The position numbers and the translations under genes are program-made. Shown here piece by piece: positions 51,627 through 59,866 of a DNA stretch of 64,000 nt (position 1 is its first letter; every line of letters starts with the position of its first letter). Source of the DNA: Picochlorum sp. 'celeri' (taxonomy: Eukaryota > Chlorophyta > Trebouxiophyceae); the NCBI GenBank assembly GCA_010909725.1, contig JAACMV010000005.1, forward strand, positions 248,001 to 312,000, written 5' to 3'. The notes under the pieces were generated by a model. That model searched no databases, was not told where the DNA came from, and worked only from the letters and a program-made list of their open reading frames with translations.

Positions 51627-52030
51627 GATTTTCTACCTTTCTTCTTCGTCTACACGATGCATATGAATCTAATAAACTAGGTCTCGAAGACCATCCGAGC
51701 CAAAAACCCGGAAATGCAAGGCCCCAGCGAAAAGAATGCCAGTGAAGAGTTAATTAATTAATGTTGGAATTGTTGACACTAATCAGCAGGAACCGCCCTA
51801 TGCGCTCGTGTCTCATCCAATAATTTGATTTTTATTGATATTGAACCAGCATATAAAAGAATCAAGCAATGCTATAGAGCTCTAGCATTTTGAATTCGCA
51901 TTCTTCCTAAAATAAACAATAAAACCAATGGCTTCTTCCATTGCAATATAAAAAGATCCATATCCACAACCTGCGAATAATAATAATGACATTTGATTCA
52001 TAGAAAACAAGAGTAGCACATCCAAACACA
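51627..52030. promoter_or_regulatory. Divergent promoter region, ATM transporter / FKBP
   Basis: No gene seen. Contains TATA-like elements (atataaaag near 51851; atataaaaag near 51947, about 80 bp before the FKBP ATG). Also present are the AT-only palindrome ttaattaattaa (51750-51761) and a 7-bp inverted repeat aatgcta/tagcatt (51868-51889) around tagagctcta. Confidence 0.5.
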
Positions 52031-52870
52031 ATGCACGCGTCATACACGCGCTCTTCGTCGTTGGTCTTGTCTGTAGAAAAGTTTAGACAGTCTCGATCGG
52101 CATCAAGGAGCAGAAAGATTCGTATTATAGAGTCTAGAAATACAAAAAATGAGTTCAGATTTCATAGAAATTTGTGGATCTGCAAGAGCAGTCCTAGTGA
52201 TGCCGGTGGAGACGCAGAAGAAGAAGAAAAGCAGGGAGAAGAGAGCAATAAAGACCCAGTCATGAGAACAACAACCTCTAGCCGGACTCGAAGGAGATCT
52301 CCAGATTCAACAGATGCTATTGCATCTGCTTTGACTCGACGGTTTGGATTAGCAGGAGGCCTTGCTTGGATTGCCTTTCTTTCACTTGGTGTTGTGGGTG
52401 AACAAATCAAGACTCGCTTGGAGGTGGCAAGTGAAGAGAAGAATACTAGGAATGTATCCGAAGCTGATCGAGTGGTAGAGAAAATACCAGGAACAGGTAT
52501 TACATACTATGATATTGTGAGGGGCGGAGGTGCACATCCCATGCGGGGGGACCTGGTTGTACTTCATATGAAGGGCTATGCCAATGGTTCTCTCTTTGTG
52601 GATACATCCGATACGGGAAAGCCGATTGTATTTTTATATAAAGGTAGACCATTTACTGCTGGAATGTGCTTGGGGTTGGAAATGGCTCTGGAATCAATGC
52701 AGGCCGGGGGCAAGAGACATGTCACAGTGCCTTCAGATTATGGGTTTGGTGAGGAAGGAATATCCCTCAAGCCAACCCTACATGTCCCAGAGAAACAAGG
52801 CATTGTTCCACCGGGGGCAAATCTTACATATGAAGTCGAGCTCATTCGAGTGAGCATTCCCCCCTCATAA
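52031..52870 (+). CDS. Plastid FKBP-type peptidyl-prolyl isomerase (FKBP17-like)
   Basis: 279 aa, single exon. The N-terminal 60 residues are Ser/Arg-rich, a plausible plastid transit peptide. An acidic linker follows, then one hydrophobic span (FGLAGGLAWIAFLSLGVVGEQIKTRLE, about 108-134) that is conserved in the plant FKBP17/16 plastid group just before the FKBP domain. The catalytic fold covers about 150-277: GITYYDIVRGGGAHPMRGDLVVLHMKGY, FVDTSDTGKPIVF, GLEMALESMQAGGKRHVTVPSDYGFGEEG and VPPGANLTYEVELIRV. Classic FKBP active-site aromatics are only partly present, as in other thylakoid FKBPs, so isomerase activity may be weak. Converges on the SDS22-like gene with 52 bp between stops, holding a 14-bp palindrome. 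Confidence 0.85.
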   Translation: MHASYTRSSSLVLSVEKFRQSRSASRSRKIRIIESRNTKNEFRFHRNLWICKSSPSDAGGDAEEEEKQGEESNKDPVMRTTTSSRTRRRSPDSTDAIASALTRRFGLAGGLAWIAFLSLGVVGEQIKTRLEVASEEKNTRNVSEADRVVEKIPGTGITYYDIVRGGGAHPMRGDLVVLHMKGYANGSLFVDTSDTGKPIVFLYKGRPFTAGMCLGLEMALESMQAGGKRHVTVPSDYGFGEEGISLKPTLHVPEKQGIVPPGANLTYEVELIRVSIPPS

Positions 52871-52874
52871 TCTT

Positions 52875-52888
52875 TGCAATGCATTGCA
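52875..52888. repeat. 14-bp perfect palindrome between convergent genes
   Basis: tgcaatgcattgca starts 4 nt after the FKBP stop codon and lies 35 nt beyond the SDS22-like stop on the other strand. It would fold as a hairpin in both 3' UTRs. Confidence 0.8.
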
Positions 52889-52922
52889 GTGCTAGGAAAA
52901 AAACTACATGTACCAAAGCCCA

Positions 52923-53888
52923 TCAAACCATGTTATCGTCCAACTGCTCTAATTTTGGAAGACATGCAAGCATCCGGAGCTTATAATGGGTCGACTCCGA
53001 GCAAGGGTTTCCTCCAAGATACAAAACCTGCAGTGTACCTGCCACATGACGGAGCTCATCTTCGACCTGGTCCAAGTCCTCAACACAATTGTTATTTGCC
53101 CATACATCTGTGACGCATTGCAGATGTCGAATGCCTGCTACATTTTTCAATCTATTATAAGATATATCTAAAACCTTTAGATTTGGTAGGCATTCCAGAC
53201 CAGATAATTCTGTAATCCCGTTATCACTCAAATACAGCTCCTCCAGTGCAACACATGCCTCCAACCCACGCATGCTCGTCAGCCTATTGCTCTGTACAGA
53301 CAATTGCTTCAGCATATCCATATGCTCAAGAAATTCAATCGCCTCGATCCTATTCGAACCCAGCCACAGCGACTCGAGCTGTGTTATTGTTGCTAGGCCC
53401 TCCATGCTCTTTATTTTATTGCTCCCCAATTCCAAGATTTTGAGCCCTATCAAATGCGAAATCCCCTCAATACTCCTAATCTGGTTATTAGCGACATATA
53501 GTTCCCTCAGGGAGTCGGCACAGGGCAACACCCCAAGCGGATCCATCCGTGAAATATGATTATATGACAGTTCCAAGTACTCGAGAGAGTCAAAACGATC
53601 CAAGTTCGGAATGCTCGCAAGCTGGTTGTCTCTCAGCTCCAATCTCTTCAGATTCTTCGCATTTTTCAACATGGATATAGATGAAGCATCCTTGAGGATA
53701 TTCTGTCGAAGTGAGAGCGTCTCCAATTTGGGCAAGTTGAGAATGCACGATTCAATTCTGCTCAGTCTGTTCGCTGTCAAATCGACATGCACCGTATCTT
53801 CTGGTACAACTACCTGTCCCTCAAGTTCATGTAAATGTGAATTGGTGAGATCCAAGAAGCCGTCGGTGCCTTCCGTAGACTGGATCAT
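52923..53888 (-). CDS. SDS22/PPP1R7-like leucine-rich-repeat protein phosphatase 1 regulator
   Basis: 321 aa from ATG 53888 (MIQSTEGTDG); the frame opens upstream only via a TTG. About eleven 22-residue LRRs of the SDS22 class run through residues 35-290, e.g. LKRLELRDNQLASIPNLDRF, LKILELGSNKIKSMEGLATI, LESLWLGSNRIEAIEFLEHM and LEELYLSDNGITELSGLECL. A C-terminal LRR cap follows (VLYLGGNPCSESTHYKLRML, LPKLEQLDD). Repeat length and the cap match SDS22, the conserved partner that stabilises and targets PP1 catalytic subunits in nucleus and cytosol. Single exon. Another SDS22-like LRR protein (for example axonemal or LRRC-type) is possible, but the repeat count and cap favour SDS22. Confidence 0.88.
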   Translation of the reverse strand: MIQSTEGTDGFLDLTNSHLHELEGQVVVPEDTVHVDLTANRLSRIESCILNLPKLETLSLRQNILKDASSISMLKNAKNLKRLELRDNQLASIPNLDRFDSLEYLELSYNHISRMDPLGVLPCADSLRELYVANNQIRSIEGISHLIGLKILELGSNKIKSMEGLATITQLESLWLGSNRIEAIEFLEHMDMLKQLSVQSNRLTSMRGLEACVALEELYLSDNGITELSGLECLPNLKVLDISYNRLKNVAGIRHLQCVTDVWANNNCVEDLDQVEDELRHVAGTLQVLYLGGNPCSESTHYKLRMLACLPKLEQLDDNMV

Positions 53889-54361
53889 CTTGCCTGTTTG
53901 TTGGGTTCTACACAATCCGATGCTACTTCAAACAGGACGAATGTATTGCTTTCGAGTGCATGTAAAGAACAATATATATCAAAATCATATACTACTGTAT
54001 GGCGAGAGGATTGGTGCATCTCAATGAAGAAGGCAGATCTTCTCAGGTCTGAGATCTCAGATCTGTGCTGCAGAAAGCACCTGTCAAGAACTACCACGGT
54101 CAATTTTGGATACGCAGTTGACAAACAAAATACTATATGTCTATATGGATGGCAGAAGTATTACATCTAGTAGTGGAAGTAGTAAGGTATTCAAAACTAA
54201 TGTGTTGCTTGAGACAGTTGAAGAAAAAACAAAGGACATCTCTGTGTTGTAGCAGAACTGAAAATGTGTCTGAGGTTCTACACACGTTTCCGTATGTTCT
54301 GACTGAAAGGTACTGGAAGTGGTATCCACTCTTTGTCAATAATATTTGTATCGCTCGTATC
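53889..54361. other. Spacer upstream of SDS22-like gene
   Basis: No gene that I can support; open frames here overlap the 3' part of the bZIP-like gene and lack domains. Contains ctgagatctcag (54049-54060, perfect) nested in cagatct...agatctg arms (54034-54065), about 160 bp upstream of the SDS22-like start. Confidence 0.45.
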
Positions 54362-55657
54362 TTAAGACAATGCTGCTGCCACATGAGACACAACAGCAAA
54401 GCCCCTCCCAGCAGCAAGGAGAACTGCCAGCTGCATGGGCGCAAGTTCGGCTGCTGTGTCTGTAATATATTGGATGCTCGTATCTCTTATTCTCTTTTCA
54501 ATGTTCACTACTGCAGTTTGGACGTTCAACAAATTAATACTCATTTGTGCTGCGAATGGTGCTGGGGCCACATTGTTGGGAACTGCTGGGGGTAGGTTTT
54601 CCAACACACCAAGCATATCTGCAAACGAGTTCGCATGCTCCATGGCCATGCGATTGAAATGGTTACCTATACGTCTTGCTTGAGTTTCTTTCAAACAGCA
54701 CATGTGTGCAATCATGCCGTGGGAATAGGACAGAGCTACTGGTGTCTCTGCCATCCTGTGAAAGCTGCCTCCAGGAGAAGCCAGATACAGCATCGTCAGG
54801 ATGACGATACGCCGCGTGATTTCCAATATTGCATCATTTCCACGTGTCAAGGATATCTTGTCTAGAGAGGAACCATGGAGCAGAGTATCAAGATGAATTC
54901 CAGACTGAAACAGTGCATCCACTAATGCATCTGCCAAGTTTCCCAAGATGTTCTGATAGATATTCCAATCCATACATTCTCTCGGTACCATGATACGTTC
55001 TGGTTCTGCAAACAGCTTTTTGCATTGGATAATAAACATGCATGCATCCATCGTTTCCGCTTGATTGTGTACCCAGTCTTCAACTGTCTCCATATGGTCC
55101 TGAACATGCTTCTTTGGTGCAACCGTGTCTCCTGATGAGGCGCTCGTATCTTTCAGCAAACAGAATCCTTCCTCAGCAACAACCAATATGGAGACCAGAC
55201 CTCTGGTCTTCTTGTTCAAACCCCGGTTGAGTTTTTGCAACGTATGCAGCTCTGCCAGTTTCCTGTCAACCTCCTGCTTTATTTCCCTCCTCTTGGCCTG
55301 GTGCTTTCTCTGGCGGAGCCTTCCCAAAACTCTCTGCCGCTCCAAGCGTTCATTATTTGAAAGTTGTTGGCCCCCAACAGCTTCATTCTCAGAGATATCA
55401 GTCGCTCGGCGACTGCTATGGGTGTCCGAACCTGGCTCGCGGATCTCCGTTGTTATTTCCTGACACTTTTCTTGCTCCTGCTTGTACAGAGAATCAACCA
55501 TCTCTTTTACAGAATGGACAGTATCAGTCGGTGGTGTTTGGGTTCCTCCTGGCTGCGACATGGAGACAAGCAGTCGCATCAACTCGATGAGTTGAGCAGC
55601 GTCATGTCCGTCAGGAATAGAATCCATTATGCACTCCCCTGGAACTGCTTCAAACAT
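54362..55657 (-). CDS. Possible atypical bZIP-like protein
   Basis: 431 aa, single exon. Residues about 103-155 carry a strongly basic segment (RLRQRKHQAKRREIK) leading into a helix with leucines at seven-residue spacing (LHTLQKLNRGLNKKTRGL). This resembles a bZIP, but the invariant Asn of the N-x7-R basic motif would be Gln (Q-x7-R), so DNA binding is uncertain. The rest, about residues 160-430, is helical with no domain I recognise (e.g. DWVHNQAETMDACMFIIQCKKLF, LAAGRGFAVVSHVAAALS). The layout of a bZIP followed by a long helical domain recalls plant TGA factors, but I see no clear DOG1 motif. Divergent from zeaxanthin epoxidase across a 1-kb spacer. Confidence 0.5.
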   Translation of the reverse strand: MFEAVPGECIMDSIPDGHDAAQLIELMRLLVSMSQPGGTQTPPTDTVHSVKEMVDSLYKQEQEKCQEITTEIREPGSDTHSSRRATDISENEAVGGQQLSNNERLERQRVLGRLRQRKHQAKRREIKQEVDRKLAELHTLQKLNRGLNKKTRGLVSILVVAEEGFCLLKDTSASSGDTVAPKKHVQDHMETVEDWVHNQAETMDACMFIIQCKKLFAEPERIMVPRECMDWNIYQNILGNLADALVDALFQSGIHLDTLLHGSSLDKISLTRGNDAILEITRRIVILTMLYLASPGGSFHRMAETPVALSYSHGMIAHMCCLKETQARRIGNHFNRMAMEHANSFADMLGVLENLPPAVPNNVAPAPFAAQMSINLLNVQTAVVNIEKRIRDTSIQYITDTAAELAPMQLAVLLAAGRGFAVVSHVAAALS

Positions 55658-56670
55658 ACTATATCATAGTGAAACAATTGTTTTTGCACAAAACAATGTC
55701 TCGTGAATTATTCTAGGCCTGCCGTCGCCGAGCACCTCTCCATTTGTCGACGTAATAAGGACCGTAATAAGACCTCATGACTATGTCACCCATCAAATGT
55801 TTTTTTGATGGGACCCGTACGTGACATAACGCTTCTCGAAGTGCGCTCAAGGTCGACTGCATTTTTCTCAAAGCCACGCTATACAATCATGCCATGATTG
55901 ATATATTTCATAGCATATCATTCATAAAAGTGTAACGAGGCAATCTACAACGTTGGCGGGAGCATTTGGTCTACTGTGGTAGTATTACTGCGGTTGCCGC
56001 CTCAACCAAATAGGGTCACAATAATAATAATGACATTACAATGTCATTTTCTTTTCCAACCTGTACCGGTTGCTCAATAGTATTACTCTACTCCTGGCAT
56101 GTAATTCATACCAAATCATGGTATACCTGTGTAATAATATTGGACACCCTCGTGGCATGATGATGATGATGATGGCCACTGCATAGGTTGGCCAAAGCGC
56201 TCTGGCACATGGTTGCCCTCCTTCTGGCAGAGTAGCAGCATGCATGTGTACATGGTGCGACTCAACTCAGTGTTCATAAGGAGATATCCGCCAAAAAGTT
56301 TCCCGGGCAAGGTCGTATTGTTGCCTGATGATGTGCTTACAAGAAGGAGACACTATGATACGACACCCGTGTTATACACATACACATGTGCCATTGGATG
56401 ATGGGTTTGGTCAGGCGGAGAGCTGCTTTTACGTATATGGATGTATCAAACAACCATTCCATAGAGGTACATGGTAGATGGAGGTATATATACTGGATTG
56501 AATCATCCACCAGGGACAACGTCCCCATGCAAGCAGTCTCCCATCAACGCATCCATTCGATAGAAGGAGAGCATATTGGATTCGTTCAGCATGCAGAAAT
56601 TTGACGCTGTCTGGCTTCTGCTGCCATACTTTACTCAATTTTTCCCTTTGCAAGTCTATAATACGACGGT
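55658..56670. promoter_or_regulatory. Divergent ~1-kb promoter spacer, bZIP-like / zeaxanthin epoxidase
   Basis: No gene seen. Contains cccatcaaa/tttgatggg with a 6-nt loop (55789-55812), the 17-nt odd palindrome caatcatg-c-catgattg (55884-55900), ggtatacc (56120-56127) and a GAT/ATG trinucleotide run near 56158-56174. A TATA-like tatatata lies near 56484, about 185 bp before the epoxidase ATG. The spacer is longer than most here, as expected for a light-regulated gene. Confidence 0.5.
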
Positions 56671-58740
56671 ATGGTTCAACCACGATGGTTGTCGTGTGGA
56701 CAACACTCTACGATATCCCTATCTGGAACACGTGTCCCAAGTGGCACAAGGCTGCAGGGAGGCCGTAGAGTCCATGCAATGGATGCAACGAATCTTAAAA
56801 AACATAATGATTATTTTGGAAGCGGAAAGGGTCTCGGGGCTGCGCATGGTAGTGACATTCCAACGCCTGTATCTCGCCGGAGGGTAGCACGGCGTGCTAT
56901 CACGGCAGAGAGGGATGGGACTCTTCCATCACAGCCAAATAATTCTTCAGAATCATTTCAGATGCGCGTTGTTATCGCGGGAGGAGGTATTGGTGGTCTG
57001 GTGCTTGCGATTGGCTTGCTCAAACAGGGAATTTCTGTCAAGGTGTTGGAAAGAGACTTGACTGCTATTCGTGGAGAAGGGAAATACAGAGGGCCTATTC
57101 AGGTGCAGAGTAATGCGTTGGCTGCTCTGCAGGCATTGGATGACGAGGCAGCAGAGCAAGTGCTCAACTATGGTTGTATTACTGGGGATCGGGTGAATGG
57201 ATTGTGTGATGGTGTGTCAGGAGAGTGGTACTGCAAGTTTGATACCTTCCATCCTGCGGTGGATAAAGGTCTTCCTGTGACACGAGTGATTAGTCGGCAA
57301 GTTCTTCAGGAGATTTTGGCGGAGAGGGTGATGTCTCTGGGAGGGGAGGCTGTGATTGAGAATGGTGTACATGTGGTGGATTACAGGCAGGAAGTGGATA
57401 GGGATTCGGGGAAAAAGACTGTGGTTGCAATTTGTGAAGATGGAACTGAGTATCGTGGGGACCTTTTGATTGGTTCCGATGGGATTTGGTCAAAGATTCG
57501 CCACAAGATGATTGGGCATACGGAAGCAAACTATTCACGGTATACATGTTACACTGGAATATCGGATTTCACGCCACCAGATATTGATACAGTGGGATAT
57601 AGGGTGTTCTTAGGTCATGAACAATATTTCGTCAGTAGCGATGTTGGTGGCGGAAAGATGCAATGGTATGGGTTCCATAGAGAACCTGCTGGTGGAGATG
57701 ATATGCCAGGGAAGCGCAAGGAGAGGCTGATGACCATTTTTGGAGACTGGAGTGATATGGTCACGGATCTTATTGAAGCTACCCCAGAGGATGATGTCCT
57801 GCGACGAGACATTTATGACCGTCCACCTATATTCAAATGGACTGATGGGAGAGTGGCATTGCTTGGGGACAGTGCTCATGCAATGCAGCCAAACTTGGGC
57901 CAGGGAGGTTGTATGGCGATTGAAGATGCCTTTCAACTTTCAGTTGATATCCAAGAGGAATTGAAGCGGGACGAGATGAATCCCGACCTTGACAAGGTAC
58001 TGAAGGGATACTTTAGGAAGAGACTGGTGAGGGCTGCTGCCATTCATGGAATGGCAGGAATGGCTGCTTTCATGGCCTCGACATACAAGGCATATCTCGG
58101 AGAAGGATTAGGTCCCTTGGAATGGATGACAAAATTGAGAATTCCTCATCCTGGAAGGGTTTCAGGACAGCTTGTTTTGAAATTAACCATGCCTGCTGTC
58201 CTTGACTGGGTGTTGACAGGATACCAATCAGTCCTTCGTATGTCTGGAAGGGCCCCTCTGTGCAGAATCGAAGACAAACCCCTTGGATTCGATGAATCTC
58301 AGTTTCCTACATTCATGAGGGACGATGACGAACTCCTTCGCGCGGCGAATGCTGATTGGTACCTCACAACCCAGAACGATGCAACTCGATTCCACCTCCC
58401 AGATGAAGACAGCAACCTTCTTCTTCACCTCGCATGTACCGAGTCCAGCATCAACACAGTTGCAGACGGGAACGCTAGACACTTTACAATTCAGAGAAAA
58501 GACGGAAGCTATTGTATCAGCAATCTTTCCCAATCCACAACTGTCCTCAGAGATGGAAGAACAGTCTCATGCCATAGCCCTGTGCCATTGAGGCCGGGTG
58601 ATGAGATTACCATCAATGACGTGCGTGTCCACGTCAAATTTGAACACAAGAGCGTCGCTCTCTCCGGCCACGGAACGTATGACCGAAGAAATGAACTCGT
58701 GAGACATCCAGAACTCTCACCAGAACCTGTTGCATCATAA
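56671..58740 (+). CDS. ZEP: Zeaxanthin epoxidase (ABA1-type), FAD monooxygenase with FHA domain
   Basis: 689 aa, single exon. The N-terminal 95 residues are rich in Ser, Arg and Thr with few acids (plastid transit peptide). The FAD-binding core begins VVIAGGGIGGLVLAIGLLKQGISVKVLERD (GxGxxG near 102), followed by EGKYRGPIQVQSNALAALQALD, DLLIGSDGIWSKIR and GDSAHAMQPNLGQGGCMAIEDAFQL (about 398-422). From about 560 to 660 is an FHA domain (HFTIQRKDGSYCISNLSQSTTV, PGDEITINDVRVHVKFEH), the C-terminal module of plant-type ZEP. The enzyme converts zeaxanthin to violaxanthin through antheraxanthin on the stromal side of thylakoids, completing the xanthophyll cycle and supplying precursors of neoxanthin and, in plants, ABA. 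Full-length and intact. Confidence 0.95.
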   Translation: MVQPRWLSCGQHSTISLSGTRVPSGTRLQGGRRVHAMDATNLKKHNDYFGSGKGLGAAHGSDIPTPVSRRRVARRAITAERDGTLPSQPNNSSESFQMRVVIAGGGIGGLVLAIGLLKQGISVKVLERDLTAIRGEGKYRGPIQVQSNALAALQALDDEAAEQVLNYGCITGDRVNGLCDGVSGEWYCKFDTFHPAVDKGLPVTRVISRQVLQEILAERVMSLGGEAVIENGVHVVDYRQEVDRDSGKKTVVAICEDGTEYRGDLLIGSDGIWSKIRHKMIGHTEANYSRYTCYTGISDFTPPDIDTVGYRVFLGHEQYFVSSDVGGGKMQWYGFHREPAGGDDMPGKRKERLMTIFGDWSDMVTDLIEATPEDDVLRRDIYDRPPIFKWTDGRVALLGDSAHAMQPNLGQGGCMAIEDAFQLSVDIQEELKRDEMNPDLDKVLKGYFRKRLVRAAAIHGMAGMAAFMASTYKAYLGEGLGPLEWMTKLRIPHPGRVSGQLVLKLTMPAVLDWVLTGYQSVLRMSGRAPLCRIEDKPLGFDESQFPTFMRDDDELLRAANADWYLTTQNDATRFHLPDEDSNLLLHLACTESSINTVADGNARHFTIQRKDGSYCISNLSQSTTVLRDGRTVSCHSPVPLRPGDEITINDVRVHVKFEHKSVALSGHGTYDRRNELVRHPELSPEPVAS

Positions 58741-58808
58741 TTCATTGTATTTTGATTGTCTTTTCCCAATCACATTATTTCTAATTCTTGTTTTATTAAA
58801 ACGAACAA

Positions 58809-59643
58809 TCAAAATATAATATCCTCATCCCTCTCCCCATCCACAACATTCACCACTGATCTCGTCCCTCCTCCCTGTGCCAATCGCTCCCCCTGCTTTG
58901 CATGCAATGCTGCCTCAGCCTCTGTATGCTTCTTCTTATTCCCCTGCACCTTTTTCAATCTAAAAAACTCCTCACGCTCCAACTCATCCAACTCACCCTT
59001 AATATACGAGATTGTATTCTCCAGTTTCGGCACCACCACATGCTCCAAAGCATTCACACGCCTGTTTGTCGTCTTGATTGCCCCATCCAACGTCACAAAC
59101 GCCGTCTGGAGACTCGCAAGCTCCACTAACAAATCGACTGCTTCCACAAACGATTGCCTACAATCCTGAATCTGCTTACCCCCAGTCCCCAAACCAATCA
59201 ATGCAATCTTTGTATCCGCATCTTCCTTGTGACACTCAAACTTTGGAATCACAACCCCAGCAACATTCTCCTGATGCGCCTGCACCTTCACCGTCGCCTG
59301 ATCCACATTATCTAAAACCGTATGTCTAAAATCTCCATTCGTATATCGAGCCTGTGCCAAAGAAAAGAAAGATTCCTTCATGACCACGCCCATTCGTTCC
59401 TTGGCTTCGACAATCTTCTTCAGAATCTGACGGAACCGCATATTCAACGCATCCGCCTTCTTCTTTAATAGAGCATGTCCTTTCGATGCTCCCTGAAGCC
59501 GACCCTTCATAATGGCCAACACCGTCACGGTGGGCACAACTGGTAACCTACACACAGAAACACACACGGGTTGATTGGTTGTTTCACTCTTTGGATGGCT
59601 ATTGATTTCCAACAATGACAACAAACCTGTTCTGATTTGACAT
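58809..59643 (-). CDS. V-type proton ATPase subunit D
   Basis: 251 aa from a 17-nt first exon (59643-59627, MSNQN plus part of a codon) and 59547-58809; intron 79 nt (gtttgt...gtag). Splicing yields [40 protein letters not shown], the standard start of the family; the unspliced frame would give a wrong N-terminus. The long coiled coil continues with [21 protein letters not shown] and [17 protein letters not shown]. Subunit D is the central rotor stalk of the V1 sector, coupling ATP hydrolysis to proton pumping into vacuole and endomembranes. Length (about 250-260) is normal. It is back to back with Nup160, start codons 224 bp apart. Confidence 0.95.
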
Positions 59644-59866
59644 TACTTTTCTTTTCTATATATGGTTGGGTCGACACAAGACCCATATCTATGTATAGAC
59701 ATTTCCTCATAAGGAAGGAAGCTTCTTAAGAAGGAACAATCAACCTTAAAAAGATTATTAAGAACGGCATGTGTGTCCATGTGGTGGAGCAGATTTGGGA
59801 TGGAGGCAGGGGATTGTTACAGCATGAATATATAGTACAGTAAATTCTATGATGAAGAAGTGATGG
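59644..59866. promoter_or_regulatory. Divergent promoter region, V-ATPase D / Nup160
   Basis: 223 bp between start codons. Contains gaagcttc (59718-59725) overlapping cttcttaagaag (59722-59733), both perfect palindromes, and a TATA-like atatatag at about 59829. Confidence 0.5.

Noticed and set aside
54133..54595. Open frames of 103 and 152 codons across the 3' end of the bZIP-like gene
   Set aside because: They overlap a better-supported gene in other frames and contain no domain.
21587..58740. An abscisic-acid biosynthetic cluster from MOCOS (ABA3) and zeaxanthin epoxidase (ABA1)
   Set aside because: The two genes are over 30 kb apart with many unrelated genes between, and no NCED-type or aldehyde oxidase gene is present.
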